A stretch of 64,000 bases of DNA from Neobacillus niacini (GCF_023715415.1 NZ_JAMBOB010000002.1:186001-250000); one strand, 5' to 3'. Positions 34,256 to 43,297 are shown, counted from the stretch's first letter. The notes: generated by a model not told the origin, from the sequence alone. Made by a program: numbers and translations.

Positions 34256-36325
34256 TTAATTGTTTTTCATTGAAAAGTAGGTGTCCATTACTCTTCGCCC
34301 GATAAGAAAGTTTGCTCCATTATCGGTGGATCCTTGGTAGGCCCAAGGGACAATCACAGCCATTGCCACTTCAGGATTGGTGCTCGGTGCATATGTGACT
34401 AAGCTTAAGTTCATTACCGGAGGTGGCTCCTTACCGAAATTAGCACGTAATGGACCATCGTAAAATGCCTCCGCTGTACCAGTTTTCCCTGCAGGAGAGT
34501 AGGAGACGCCGGTAAACCGTCTAAATGCTGTTCCCCCTTGCTCCTGGAAAACTTTCTTGAAGCCTAATTGGACACGATCCATCCATGCAGGTTCAGCATC
34601 GATTGTATTGAGGACAGTCGGTTTAATTTCTTGAAAAACAGGGCCAATTTCGTCAGTATTATTATCAATAGGCTCACGTATTTCCTTAACAATATGTGGT
34701 TTCATCCTTTTTCCCCCGTTTGCAATGGTTGAAATATATTGCGCTAACTGCATAGGAGAATAGGTGTCATATTGTCCAATAACTAAGTCCATTATATGTC
34801 CAGGGAGTCGGCTTGGTCCCTTTAGTCCACTTGATTCATTAGGCAAATCAATACCTGTTCTAGAACCAAGACCAAAGCTTGCAAAAGAATTTCGGATAAT
34901 TTCAACCGTATTTGGAGCAAGGCTTAAAGGCTGCTCAAATTGGTAATTTCCTTTACCAATTCTTATGGCAGTATGGAACATATAAACGTTTGACGATAAT
35001 TTTAACGCATCGACATCATTCAGCGTTCCTAAATAGGAATAGGACTTTTTCAGGGGAGTGTCCTTGATTTTAATTCCCGTGTCATCAATACGAGTTCCTG
35101 GTTTAATTACACCTGTTTTAAAACCAGTTAAAACCGTAGCACCTTTTACAGCAGAACCTACATTATATGTAGTGGTAATGGTACCTAATGCGTCGTCCTG
35201 CATTTCTAATTGTCCAGTCTCAGGATTTTTCACGATTCTTTTTCCTGCCATTGTTAAAACGGCTCCATTATTCGGATCCATTAACACGACATAGGCGCGA
35301 TCCAAAAGTGCGGTATTAGGCGTTTTTTTCAAACCCCAAAGTTCTTCTTCAATGATTTTTTCTACAGCCTGTTGTAAATCCATATCAACCGTAAGGACGA
35401 GGTCCTTTCCTCTTTTTCCATCTGAAACTACTTCGGTTTCAATAACATTACCCTGCTTATCTGTTATCGTTTTAACCTTTGATTTGTATCCGTGGAGCAC
35501 ATCTTCGTATTGCAGTTCGAGCTGGCTTTTTCCTACTCTGTCATTGCGGTTGTACCCTAATGATAAGAAATGATCTAATCGGTCTGCAGGCAGACCTTCC
35601 TCGGTTTTCGTTACGTTCCCAAGGATAGATTTTATTGTTTGATCAAAGGCATAGGACCTATCCCAATCTGTTGTAGTGTCAACTCCTGGGAGGGATTGTA
35701 AACTCTCACTCACAATCGCAAATTCCTCAGGTGTGACATCTTCATTTTTGACAATCTGCGGGGTGAATTTATAACCGCTCGAAAATTCAAGATAAATAGA
35801 CCAGATTTCTAGCTCATCGGGTGTTAAAGTACTTATTTCTTCCTCGGTGATTCGCTCAATCTTTAATTTATATAAATCATTATCTTTTAATTTTTTTGCC
35901 TTAAATAAATCTAATTCTTTTTTGGTGATTTTTGCATCCGCTTTCTCCGGATTTTTGAGTATCCAAAGATCCTTTTTTTCTCTTTGTGTCATCTTCTCAA
36001 AATTCTTAACAATCAATTTTGCTAATTTTTCAGCTGTTTCTAACATCTCTTCCTGGCTGGCACCCATGTTTGTGTATGTAATTGCACGCTTTGGAACATT
36101 GTCAACAATGACTCGGTATTTACTGTCAAACATTTTTCCCCGGGGTACAGGGTTATTAATCGTAATATCTTCTTTTCTTTCCAATTCACGTTTGAAGTTT
36201 TCCCCGTACACAATTTGAACAAAGCCCAGGCGCAAAATTAGGATGGAAAATAACAAAAATACACTGAAAAATAGCAGATTGAGGCGTATTGGAAAATGAG
36301 ATTTCTTCTTTTTCTTTTTCTCCAA
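34256..36325 (-). CDS. Class B penicillin-binding protein 2 (transpeptidase)
   Basis: This enzyme cross-links peptidoglycan during cell elongation. The 689-residue protein has a basic cytoplasmic tail (MEKKKKKKSHFP), a single membrane helix (about 14-34), a PBP dimer/pedestal domain (PVPRGKMFDSKYRVIVDNVPKR) and a long lysine-rich insert (about 100-170). The transpeptidase domain (about 310-680) has the active-site Ser in SAVK, the SSN triad and KTGTAEAF. It resembles B. subtilis PbpA/PbpH in length and layout. TTG 36325 follows AAGGATG. Monocistronic. Its promoter must be in the 36326-36480 stretch, in which I see no other structure. Confidence 0.93.
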   Translation of the reverse strand: MEKKKKKKSHFPIRLNLLFFSVFLLFSILILRLGFVQIVYGENFKRELERKEDITINNPVPRGKMFDSKYRVIVDNVPKRAITYTNMGASQEEMLETAEKLAKLIVKNFEKMTQREKKDLWILKNPEKADAKITKKELDLFKAKKLKDNDLYKLKIERITEEEISTLTPDELEIWSIYLEFSSGYKFTPQIVKNEDVTPEEFAIVSESLQSLPGVDTTTDWDRSYAFDQTIKSILGNVTKTEEGLPADRLDHFLSLGYNRNDRVGKSQLELQYEDVLHGYKSKVKTITDKQGNVIETEVVSDGKRGKDLVLTVDMDLQQAVEKIIEEELWGLKKTPNTALLDRAYVVLMDPNNGAVLTMAGKRIVKNPETGQLEMQDDALGTITTTYNVGSAVKGATVLTGFKTGVIKPGTRIDDTGIKIKDTPLKKSYSYLGTLNDVDALKLSSNVYMFHTAIRIGKGNYQFEQPLSLAPNTVEIIRNSFASFGLGSRTGIDLPNESSGLKGPSRLPGHIMDLVIGQYDTYSPMQLAQYISTIANGGKRMKPHIVKEIREPIDNNTDEIGPVFQEIKPTVLNTIDAEPAWMDRVQLGFKKVFQEQGGTAFRRFTGVSYSPAGKTGTAEAFYDGPLRANFGKEPPPVMNLSLVTYAPSTNPEVAMAVIVPWAYQGSTDNGANFLIGRRVMDTYFSMKNN

Positions 36326-36480
36326 ATTTTTTCACATCCTTGATACTTTTTTGTTTAGTATGTCCTCGAAAGAGAATTGGTAATTATTTATTATTTTACG
36401 TTTATATTTGAAGAAATGTAAAGGATTTCCTACCAGTAATATCCGTTCTGACGTTAATGGCCAATAGCTATATTTTGGTA

Positions 36481-36509
36481 TTGACGAATTGTTGGTTCTA
36501 TCATATAGT
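36481..36509 (+). promoter_or_regulatory. Sigma-A promoter of the Mn riboswitch transcript
   Basis: TTGACG (36481-36486), 17-nt spacer, TATAGT (36504-36509). The transcript would start about 15 nt before the aptamer. Confidence 0.75.
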
Positions 36510-36530
36510 AAGAGTAATAAAATATTTCCT

Positions 36531-36655
36531 TTTAAAGGGGAGTAGCTGGACAATAAAGTCGTCATTCCGAGAAAGTAACTTTCTCCGGCTTTATTGGCAA
36601 CGTGACGTTGTTAGCAAGACCTTTACTGCACAAACGGTAAAGGTCTTTTTGTATT
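36531..36655 (+). promoter_or_regulatory. yybP-ykoY manganese riboswitch
   Basis: The aptamer has AAAGGGGAGTAGC (36535-36545), CTCCGGCTTTATTGGCAACG (about 36583-36602) and GACGTTGTTAGC, the hallmarks of the yybP-ykoY class. Mn2+ binding is known in this class to favour expression of downstream Mn exporters by preventing terminator formation. It ends in the terminator at 36616. The stretch 36326-36769 is thus PBP promoter, riboswitch promoter, riboswitch and two terminators. Confidence 0.93.
36616..36652 (+). terminator. Mn riboswitch terminator 1
   Basis: AAGACCTTTAC pairs with GTAAAGGTCTT around TGCACAAACG, then TTTTGT. Confidence 0.85.
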
Positions 36656-36661
36656 TTTATG

Positions 36662-36716
36662 GCCTTTACCGGGGTAAATGCGAATTTCGCTTTTACCTAG
36701 GGTAAAGGCTTTTTTA
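36662..36716 (+). terminator. Second tandem terminator behind the Mn riboswitch
   Basis: GCCTTTACC pairs with GGTAAAGGC, enclosing GGTAAA/TTTACC and GCGA/TCGC, so it forms one long interrupted hairpin, then TTTTTTATT. Its 5' arm can also pair with the 3' arm of terminator 1 (CGGTAAAGG with CCTTTACCG). Confidence 0.75.
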
Positions 36717-36769
36717 TTGCAGCAAAGGGATATTTTAGAAAAAAACTTACTTTTTAGGAGGACTTATTT

Positions 36770-37558
36770 ATGGACTTTTCTCTTTTGCTGGAGTATGGAT
36801 GGGTATTGTTGGTGTTAGTGGCACTGGAAGGTTTATTAGCAGCAGACAACGCCTTGGTGCTTGCCATCATGGTAAAGCATTTACCTGAAGATGAACGAAA
36901 GAAAGCTTTATTTTATGGATTAGCTGGTGCGTTTGTGTTCCGATTCCTTTCTCTATTTATCATTTCTTTCCTTGTGGATGTATGGCAGGTTCAAGCAATT
37001 GGAGCCCTTTATTTGTTATTTATGGCGATTAATCATATTGTCCGAAAAGTGGCGATTAAAGGAAAATCGAATAGTAACCAAGAAGAGAAGCCAGTTAAGA
37101 AAAGTGGATTTTGGACAACGGTTTTTAAGGTTGAATTAGCGGATATTGCTTTTGCAGTGGACTCTATTTTAGCCGCTGTGGCACTTGCAGTCGTACTTCC
37201 TGACACGCCACTTCCTAATATCGGGGGTCTTGATGGAGGAAAGTTCTTAGTTATTTTTGCTGGTGGGATTATTGGTCTAGTGATTATGCGTTTTGCTGCT
37301 AATCAATTTGTTAAGTTGTTAGAAAGAAGACCTGGATTAGAAATTGCTGCATTCGGTATTGTTGGCTGGGTAGGAGTAAAGCTTGCCGTTTACACACTTT
37401 CACATCCATCGCTTGCCGTATTAAGTGAAGAATTCGCCCATTCAACAGAATGGAAACTAACGTTTTACGCAGTGTTAGTGGGTATCGCTGCAGCAGGTTG
37501 GTTCCTATCTAAGGATCAAGTTGTTGAAAAGGCGAAATTAGATACAAAAGCCTCATAA
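36770..37558 (+). CDS. TerC family membrane protein, Mn exporter type (YkoY/YceF-like)
   Basis: The 262-residue protein has the TerC fold: GWVLLVLVALEGLLAADNALVLAIMV (first helix with the acidic ADNA metal motif) and the second repeat VFKVELADIAFAVDSILAAVALAV with ELADIAFAVDS. Seven or so helices are visible. Relatives under yybP-ykoY control export manganese and supply it to secreted or membrane enzymes. AGGAGG precedes ATG 36770. Expression should rise with Mn2+ through the riboswitch, passing two terminators. Monocistronic. Confidence 0.93.
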   Translation: MDFSLLLEYGWVLLVLVALEGLLAADNALVLAIMVKHLPEDERKKALFYGLAGAFVFRFLSLFIISFLVDVWQVQAIGALYLLFMAINHIVRKVAIKGKSNSNQEEKPVKKSGFWTTVFKVELADIAFAVDSILAAVALAVVLPDTPLPNIGGLDGGKFLVIFAGGIIGLVIMRFAANQFVKLLERRPGLEIAAFGIVGWVGVKLAVYTLSHPSLAVLSEEFAHSTEWKLTFYAVLVGIAAAGWFLSKDQVVEKAKLDTKAS

Positions 37559-37598
37559 ATTATTGTCAAAAAAGGAAAACTAAATAATAGAAAGATTT

Positions 37599-37640
37599 GA
37601 AAGGAAGCTGCATTCAATCGATTGCAGCTTCCTTTCGGTA
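37599..37640 (+). terminator. Hairpin after terC-family gene
   Basis: GAAAGGAAGCTGCA pairs with TGCAGCTTCCTTTC (14 bp, 10-nt loop). The T-tract is inside the 3' arm (CCTTTCGG), so termination strength is uncertain. Confidence 0.55.
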
Positions 37641-37688
37641 AAAAAAGCTGATTATGGGAATGAATAAAGGTATACATACATTTATTAT

Positions 37689-37717
37689 GGAGGTGTAAGC
37701 CTTACACCATGTAAGGT
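37689..37717 (+). promoter_or_regulatory. Two mutually exclusive hairpins at the CNNM gene ribosome binding region
   Basis: GGTGTAAG (37692-37699) pairs with CTTACACC (37701-37708). Alternatively CCTTACA (37700-37706) pairs with TGTAAGG (37710-37716). The first covers an upstream GGAGGTG, the second the AAGG just before TTG 37724. An ATG-TAA start-stop lies at 37709-37714. The structural alternative is visible; a regulatory role is inference. Confidence 0.4.
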
Positions 37718-37723
37718 CAGCGA

Positions 37724-39043
37724 TTGACAATCATAAATCTTCTCTTAATTGCACTACTAATCGCATTAACCGGATTTTTTGTTGCGACCGAATTTGCTAT
37801 CGTGAAAGTAAGAGGGTCCAGAATTGAACAATTAATTGCAGAAGGCAAAAAGGGGGCAGAAGCAGCTAAACATGTAACTACCCACTTAGATGAATATTTA
37901 TCAGCCTGCCAGCTTGGAATAACCGTTACAGCTTTAGGTCTCGGCTGGCTGGGAGAGCCTACGGTTGAGAGCTTATTGTTTCCATTATTTAAGCGGCTTG
38001 AATTAAATGAGGCAGTATCGCATATTTTATCGTTTGGTTTGGCATTCGCTTCTGTAACGTTCTTACACGTCGTCATTGGAGAGTTAGCTCCAAAAACAGT
38101 AGCTATTCAAAGAGCAGAACAAATTACTCTTGCTACATCAAAACCATTAATTTGGTTTTATAAAATTATGTATCCATTCATTTGGGTCTTAAATAATTCT
38201 GCTAGAGTACTTGTAGGCTGGTTTGGATTCAAAAATGTTTCTGAAAATGAATTAGGACTTTCGGAGGAAGAATTACGAATACTGTTGTCAGAAAGCTATG
38301 AAAGTGGAGAAATTAACAAAAGCGAACTAGAGTACGTGAACAATATTTTTGAGTTTGATGAAAGAATTGCAAAAGAAATCATGGTTCCAAGGACAGAAAT
38401 GGTTACCTTGAATATGAATGATAGTGTTGAAACGGTTAGGGAAGTCATAAAGAGAGAGAAATATACCCGTTACCCTGTTGTAGTTGATGGGGATAAGGAT
38501 AATATATTAGGACTTATTAATATAAAAGAAATTTTAACAGAAGAGATTAAAAAAGAGGAAATTCTAAAGAATACTACCTTACAACCAATGTTAAAACCAG
38601 TTATCCGCGTCATCGAATCGATTCCCATTCATGACTTGCTGGTGAAAATGCAAAAGGAACGTTCCCACATGGCGATTTTGCTGGATGAATATGGGGGGAC
38701 TTCTGGTTTGGTGACCGTTGAGGACATTTTAGAGGAAATAGTCGGCGAAATACGTGATGAATACGATACAGATGAAGTCGCTGAAATTCGGAAACTAGGT
38801 CCAGATCATTATTGTTTCAATGCAAAAGTATTGGTCAATGAAGTGAATGATCTTCTAGGGACTAATTTATCGGATGATGAAATGGATACGATAGGCGGAT
38901 GGTTTCTAACCCGGAATTTTGATGCTAAAAAGGGTGACGAGATTGAAGAGGATGGGGTTATCTTCACAGTAAAGGAAATTGAGGGACATCATATTTTATT
39001 AATAGAAGCGAAGAAGGTTTTTACGGAAGAAGAAAAAACCTAA
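37724..39043 (+). CDS. CNNM/HlyC-CorC family membrane protein with CBS pair
   Basis: The 439-residue protein has an N-terminal DUF21 membrane domain (about 1-190; [48 protein letters not shown]). Two CBS domains follow (about 205-335; [52 protein letters not shown]), then a CorC/HlyC domain (about 345-435). Homologues are linked to Mg2+ or Co2+ efflux and B. subtilis MpfA-type magnesium export. TTG 37724 has AAGG 7 nt upstream within a possible hairpin. It follows the terC-family Mn exporter, a second metal-efflux gene, but a hairpin separates them. Confidence 0.92.
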   Translation: MTIINLLLIALLIALTGFFVATEFAIVKVRGSRIEQLIAEGKKGAEAAKHVTTHLDEYLSACQLGITVTALGLGWLGEPTVESLLFPLFKRLELNEAVSHILSFGLAFASVTFLHVVIGELAPKTVAIQRAEQITLATSKPLIWFYKIMYPFIWVLNNSARVLVGWFGFKNVSENELGLSEEELRILLSESYESGEINKSELEYVNNIFEFDERIAKEIMVPRTEMVTLNMNDSVETVREVIKREKYTRYPVVVDGDKDNILGLINIKEILTEEIKKEEILKNTTLQPMLKPVIRVIESIPIHDLLVKMQKERSHMAILLDEYGGTSGLVTVEDILEEIVGEIRDEYDTDEVAEIRKLGPDHYCFNAKVLVNEVNDLLGTNLSDDEMDTIGGWFLTRNFDAKKGDEIEEDGVIFTVKEIEGHHILLIEAKKVFTEEEKT

Positions 39044-39083
39044 ACAAGCAATTCCACCTAAATGGGGAATTGCTTGTTTTTCT
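39042..39083 (+). terminator. Terminator after the CNNM gene
   Basis: AAACAAGCAATTCC and GGAATTGCTTGTTT are perfect 14-bp arms around ACCTAAATGG, then TTCT. Confidence 0.85.
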
Positions 39084-39175
39084 ATGTCAAGAAAAGTGAG
39101 TTGATTTCGCAAAAAAAGTTTGACAATTTTGTGAACACGGTGAATAATTAATATATAGAAAGGGGATACGTTGTT

Positions 39176-39439
39176 ATGAAAAGTAGAGAGAAATTCCTGA
39201 CTGCTGTGACGTATGTTGGCCTAACGGTTCTAACCATTGGAATATTGGCTTTTCTAGTCGGGGCATTTGTAACCGGTTACAATATTTTGATTCCAATTGG
39301 AATTGGGACATCCGTTGGGGCGGTGTTTATTTTTCTAATTGGTGTATTTTTAGTCGTTACAGAGGAAATGTTAGAAAAATCATATACAGGGACGAAAGTA
39401 GTTCCAATTAAATCAAAAAAAGGAGCACCTATTCAATAA
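39176..39439 (+). CDS. Small two-helix membrane protein, 87 aa
   Basis: After a basic start (MKSREKFLT) there are two helices (about 10-33 YVGLTVLTIGILAFLVGAFV and 38-61 IPIGIGTSVGAVFIFLIGVF), then a polar tail with several Lys. No motif is recognised. AAGGGGATA precedes ATG 39176. Monocistronic, with a shared bidirectional terminator toward qoxD. Function unknown. Confidence 0.65.
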   Translation: MKSREKFLTAVTYVGLTVLTIGILAFLVGAFVTGYNILIPIGIGTSVGAVFIFLIGVFLVVTEEMLEKSYTGTKVVPIKSKKGAPIQ

Positions 39440-39456
39440 TAGGTACTCCTTTTTCA
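39416..39456. terminator. Bidirectional terminator between the 87-aa gene and qoxD
   Basis: AAAAAGGAGCACCTATT pairs with AATAGGTACTCCTTTTT (one mismatch) around CAAT, with T-runs on both strands. It ends the qoxABCD operon too. Confidence 0.88.
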
Positions 39457-39457
39457 A

Positions 39458-39739
39458 TTACATATCCCATATCATGGCTAGTAACGTTCCAAACACTGTT
39501 ACTAGTGCTATGATCAAACCGTAAAATACATTTGTGTAAATAGCACCTTTATCCTTGGTCTCTCCGGCATGCATAAAAACAACTAATTGGAGTCCTGCCT
39601 GTATAAATGCTGTTACAAGAAGGATTGTCATTCCTGCTGTAAATGACATGTCTAAGAAATATACCGTAAGTGCTACGGTTGTAAGGAGTAAGGAGAATAC
39701 AAAACCAAGTACTTGTTTCGCCGGAAATAGTTGGCTCAT
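39458..39739 (-). CDS. qoxD: Quinol oxidase subunit IV
   Basis: Smallest subunit of the aa3-type quinol oxidase. The 93-residue protein has three membrane helices (VLGFVFSLLLTTVALTVYFL, AGMTILLVTAFIQAGLQLVVFMHAG, VFYGLIIALVTVFGTLLAMIW), as in CyoD/QoxD. The motif FIQAGLQLVVFMHAG is typical. AAGGAATG precedes the ATG. Last gene of qoxABCD; 1 nt separates it from qoxC. It is not catalytic; it aids assembly of the CuB site. Confidence 0.92.
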   Translation of the reverse strand: MSQLFPAKQVLGFVFSLLLTTVALTVYFLDMSFTAGMTILLVTAFIQAGLQLVVFMHAGETKDKGAIYTNVFYGLIIALVTVFGTLLAMIWDM

Positions 39740-39740
39740 A

Positions 39741-40337
39741 TTACATCATTCCTTTCAAATAGATGAAGCTGAAGATAAAAATCCAAACGACATCTAGGAA
39801 ATGCCAATAAAGCGAGAAGATAAATGCTTTATTGGTTGTTTGTGGTGTTAAACCACGTTTTTTAATCTGCAGAATAATGAACAATCCCCAGAAAAAGCCA
39901 AGTGTAACGTGTACCCCATGTGTTCCGAGTGTTGTTAACAGAGCAGCTGTAAATGCGCTGGTTTGAATCCCAGCACCTTCATGTACATAGGTAACAAATT
40001 CGAAAATCTCCACTCCTAAAAAGGCAAGACCGAGCAGAAGTGTGATGGAGAAGAAGGTGATCATCGCTTTTTGTTTCCCGATGCGCATTGCATGAATCCC
40101 AAGTCCAACAGTGAAACTACTAGTTAATAAAAGGATTGTTTCAAATAGAACGGGCGTAATTTGGAAAATCTCTGCTCCAGTTGGTCCGCTTCCAGTTCGA
40201 TTCTCTAAAGTGAAATAGGTGGCGAAAAGGGTAGCGAAAAGCATAATTTCGGCACCAAGGAAAATCCAAAATCCTAAGATTTTTAAACTGTTTTCTTCGG
40301 TACTATATTCTAATGGAAGCGAGTTATCTATTTTCAT
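39741..40337 (-). CDS. qoxC: Quinol oxidase subunit III
   Basis: Subunit III of the aa3-type menaquinol oxidase. The 198-residue protein has five helices, with the family motifs FLGAEIMLFATLFATYF, GLAFLGVEIFEFVTYVHEG and HGVHVTLGFFWGLFIILQI, and ending FSLYWHFLDVVWIFIFSFIYL. GAGGTG precedes ATG 40337, and its start is 3 nt after the qoxB stop. Structural role; no cofactor expected. Confidence 0.94.
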   Translation of the reverse strand: MKIDNSLPLEYSTEENSLKILGFWIFLGAEIMLFATLFATYFTLENRTGSGPTGAEIFQITPVLFETILLLTSSFTVGLGIHAMRIGKQKAMITFFSITLLLGLAFLGVEIFEFVTYVHEGAGIQTSAFTAALLTTLGTHGVHVTLGFFWGLFIILQIKKRGLTPQTTNKAFIFSLYWHFLDVVWIFIFSFIYLKGMM

Positions 40338-40340
40338 TTT

Positions 40341-42284
40341 TTAAGCACCTCGCAAATTTGTTTCTGTTTCTTCAATTTCTTTAACAGAGATATAACGGCC
40401 ATGGTCTTGTTCAAATGACCTTAATGCCATACATCCGAAAATTCCTAGAGTAGTAACGATAACAGGAATCCACAAGCTGAAAATAAAGGAGAATCCCCAA
40501 ACAAAGAAGATACAGCTCATAATGAATGGGATACCGCTATTATTTGGCATATGAATTTTCTCATAGTCACCTTTAAATAGGACATGACCATTTTTCTTCG
40601 CATCCCATAATGCCTCATTTGACTCTACATCTGGTAAAATAGCAAAATTATATTCTGGTACAGGTGTATGTGTAGACCACTCTAGTGTACGTGCATCCCA
40701 AGGGTCATTACTGATATCTCTTGATTCATATCGAGTACTAAAGTAGATATTGTAGACGATTAGCACAAAACCAATGGCCATAATTGCTGCCCCAACAAAC
40801 GAGATCATATTCATTAAGCCGAATCCTGCAGCTTCAGAGTATGTGTACATCCGGCGTGCCTGGCCATCTAAACCTGATGCATACATAGGCATGAAGGCTA
40901 AGATGAAGCCGATTGATAGCAGCCATACGGTTCTTTTTCCAATTTTCTCATTTAACATAAAACCAAACATTTTTGGCCAGTAATAATGCAAGCCTGCCAG
41001 CATCGCATAGACGACACCAGGAATAATAACATTATGGAAATGAGCAACTAAGAACATCGTATTGTGATATTGATAGTCTGCTGCAGACATCGCCAGCATT
41101 ACACCTGTAACTCCGCCAAGTGTAAATAACGGAATGAAATGCATGCTGTAAAGCATTGGCGTAGTAAAAACGATTTTTCCTTTTCTCAGCGTAAGAAGCC
41201 AGTTAAATATTTTAACTCCAGTCGGAACGGCTATCGCCATGGTTGTAATCGAGAAGATACTATTTGTTAAAGCACCTTGACCCATCGTAAAGAAATGATG
41301 CGCCCAAACTAAGAATGATAGAAGTGAGATAATAACCATCGAACCTACCATAGATTTATAGCCATATAGGTTCCTGCGTGCAAAGGTTGAGATAATCTCA
41401 CTATAAATACCAAACGCTGGCAGGATTAAGATATACACTTCAGGATGTCCCCAAACCCAGAAAATGTTGGCCCATAGCATATCCATACCGCCATTATCCA
41501 TTGTAAAGAAATGTGTTCCAAATTGGCGATCCAACGTTCCCATAGCTAGTAACACAGCTAAAACTGGGAATGCGAAAACGATGATAACGTTCGCGATTAA
41601 AGCAGACCAAGTAAACATTGGCATTTTCATTAATGTCATACCAGGTGCTCTCATTTTGAGAATCGTTGTAATAAAATTAATACCTGTCATTAATGTACCA
41701 ATACCTGCAATTTGAATTGCAATCATATAATAATTGGTACCGACAGATTCACTAAATTCATTACCTGCAAGCGGAAAGTATGATGTCCAGCCTGCGTCAG
41801 GTGAGCCGCCGACAACAAATGAAATGTTGAATAACATTGCACCCATAAAGAATAACCAGAAGCTTAAGGCATTCAAACGAGGGAATGCCACGTCACGTGC
41901 TCCAATTTGTAGTGGAACAACAAAGTTCATAAAGAACATGATGAATGGCATTGCCATAAAGAGGATCATAACGATCCCGTGAGTCGTGAAAATTTCATTA
42001 TAATGTTGTGCGTCAAGCAGCGTGTTATCTGGTACTGCAAGCTGAGCACGCATCATGATTGCGTCAACCCCGCCTCGGAATAACATAAGAAGGGCAGAAA
42101 GCAGATACATGATACCAATTCGTTTGTGGTCAACCGTTGTTAACCATTCGCGCCATAGGTAGCCCCATTTTTTAAAATAAGTTAACCCAGCAATAACTGC
42201 GATAATGGTAAGGCCAATCGCTGCCATTGAGGCATAAATCGCAATACTTGGATGTGGAACGGCAAATCGATCAAAGAAATCCAT
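40341..42284 (-). CDS. qoxB: Quinol oxidase subunit I (catalytic, haem aa3)
   Basis: Catalytic subunit that reduces O2 to water while pumping protons. The 647-residue protein carries the haem-copper motifs: low-spin haem His in TTHGIVMILFMAMPF, CuB His with the Tyr link in WVWGHPEVYILILPAFGIYSEI, the HHFFTMG pair, and the two axial His in FHNVIIPGVVYAMLAGLHYYWP. The D-channel pattern (FMNFVVPLQIGARDVAFPRLNALSFWLF) is intact. AAGGAG precedes ATG 42284. It is second in the operon, after qoxA. Assignment as quinol rather than cytochrome c oxidase rests on subunit II lacking CuA. Confidence 0.96.
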   Translation of the reverse strand: MDFFDRFAVPHPSIAIYASMAAIGLTIIAVIAGLTYFKKWGYLWREWLTTVDHKRIGIMYLLSALLMLFRGGVDAIMMRAQLAVPDNTLLDAQHYNEIFTTHGIVMILFMAMPFIMFFMNFVVPLQIGARDVAFPRLNALSFWLFFMGAMLFNISFVVGGSPDAGWTSYFPLAGNEFSESVGTNYYMIAIQIAGIGTLMTGINFITTILKMRAPGMTLMKMPMFTWSALIANVIIVFAFPVLAVLLAMGTLDRQFGTHFFTMDNGGMDMLWANIFWVWGHPEVYILILPAFGIYSEIISTFARRNLYGYKSMVGSMVIISLLSFLVWAHHFFTMGQGALTNSIFSITTMAIAVPTGVKIFNWLLTLRKGKIVFTTPMLYSMHFIPLFTLGGVTGVMLAMSAADYQYHNTMFLVAHFHNVIIPGVVYAMLAGLHYYWPKMFGFMLNEKIGKRTVWLLSIGFILAFMPMYASGLDGQARRMYTYSEAAGFGLMNMISFVGAAIMAIGFVLIVYNIYFSTRYESRDISNDPWDARTLEWSTHTPVPEYNFAILPDVESNEALWDAKKNGHVLFKGDYEKIHMPNNSGIPFIMSCIFFVWGFSFIFSLWIPVIVTTLGIFGCMALRSFEQDHGRYISVKEIEETETNLRGA

Positions 42285-42323
42285 TTATTATATCTCCTTT
42301 CAACGGAAGATTACTTTTTTATA

Positions 42324-43241
42324 TTAATGACTCATACCTTCATGTCCGGTATTGGAATCTGTGTGAGATTCTGTTTCATGTGTTTCTGTTGATTCTTCGG
42401 TATGATTATGACCTGTTGGCGGCGGCGAAAACTCTAGGTGAGTCCCAGTGTATGTTTGTCGCCCAAGATGTCCTGGTTCTAATAATTCTTCGAATTTTTC
42501 CTCAGTAATCGGCTTAGCCGTTTCTTTTACTTCTTTAACCCAGTCATCAAAATCATCTTGAGACATGGCGGTTACATCGAAGGTATTTTCAGCAAACCCT
42601 TTACCAGAGAAGTTAGCATTTCGTCCCATGAATTCTCCAGGGACATCTGCAGCTAAGTGTAAGGTGGTAACCATGTCAGCCATTGCATACTTTTGCCCGC
42701 CTAACTGCGGAATCCAGAAACTTGTAATAGGTCCGTGTGAATAAAGTCTAAATTCAAGTGCCCGGTTTGTTGGGATATATAAGTAGTTAACTGTTTCAAT
42801 TCCTTCTTCTGGATAACTAAAGTGCCATTTCCAGTTTGAGGACGAGGCATAAACCACTAATGGCTTTGTATCTTCATATCCCTTCGGTTTTGCCTCAACA
42901 ATATAGTTACTTTGAACGGATACGAAAGATAGAAAAGCAACGATTAATACCGGAATACCTACCATAATGACCTCAACCCAAAGGTTTCCTTCTATATGAG
43001 GCGGTTCATAATCTGGTTTTTGTTTAGAAGCTCGATATTTTACTAACATGTAGACGAGCAATGCAAATACGACTATGACAATAATAGCCATTAATCCTAT
43101 CGATAATAGGATGTCACTTGCCTGTCTTTCTGCTTGAGGTCCTTTAGGATCCAGGACTAGTAATGGCTCACATCCAGATAATACGGTGATGATTGTCAAA
43201 AACACTGAAAATAAAGCCACTTTAATACCCTTTTTGTGCAT
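42324..43241 (-). CDS. qoxA: Quinol oxidase subunit II (lipoprotein, no CuA)
   Basis: Subunit II of the aa3-type quinol oxidase. The 305-residue protein has a lipoprotein signal (VLSGCEPLLVLDPKGPQ, Cys23), two membrane helices and an outside cupredoxin-fold domain (about 125-255). The CuA Cys-x3-Cys site of cytochrome c oxidases is absent, so electrons come from menaquinol, as in QoxA. The C-terminal tail is unusually rich in His, Glu and Thr (THLEFSPPPTGHNHTEES and on), which may bind metal. GAGGAG precedes ATG 43241. First gene of qoxABCD. A Rex-like box is 39 bp upstream. Confidence 0.94.
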   Translation of the reverse strand: MHKKGIKVALFSVFLTIITVLSGCEPLLVLDPKGPQAERQASDILLSIGLMAIIVIVVFALLVYMLVKYRASKQKPDYEPPHIEGNLWVEVIMVGIPVLIVAFLSFVSVQSNYIVEAKPKGYEDTKPLVVYASSSNWKWHFSYPEEGIETVNYLYIPTNRALEFRLYSHGPITSFWIPQLGGQKYAMADMVTTLHLAADVPGEFMGRNANFSGKGFAENTFDVTAMSQDDFDDWVKEVKETAKPITEEKFEELLEPGHLGRQTYTGTHLEFSPPPTGHNHTEESTETHETESHTDSNTGHEGMSH

Positions 43242-43279
43242 GTTTTTTAACTCCTCTCATTGATTATCATTGTGGTTGC

Positions 43280-43297
43280 TCGTGAATTCATTCACAA
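43280..43297. promoter_or_regulatory. Rex-like operator upstream of qoxABCD
   Basis: TCGTGAATTCATTCACAA matches TTGTGAA-N4-TTCACAA with one mismatch. It is 39 bp before qoxA. The rest of the 318-bp gap (43242-43559) is AT-rich and holds no gene or RNA element I can recognise beyond the promoters of the two divergent genes. Confidence 0.6.

Noticed and set aside
43260..43280. Fur-box-like sequence near the qoxA start
   Set aside because: The minus strand has AATGATAATC, but the second half of the Fur palindrome is poor, and qox is not a usual Fur target.
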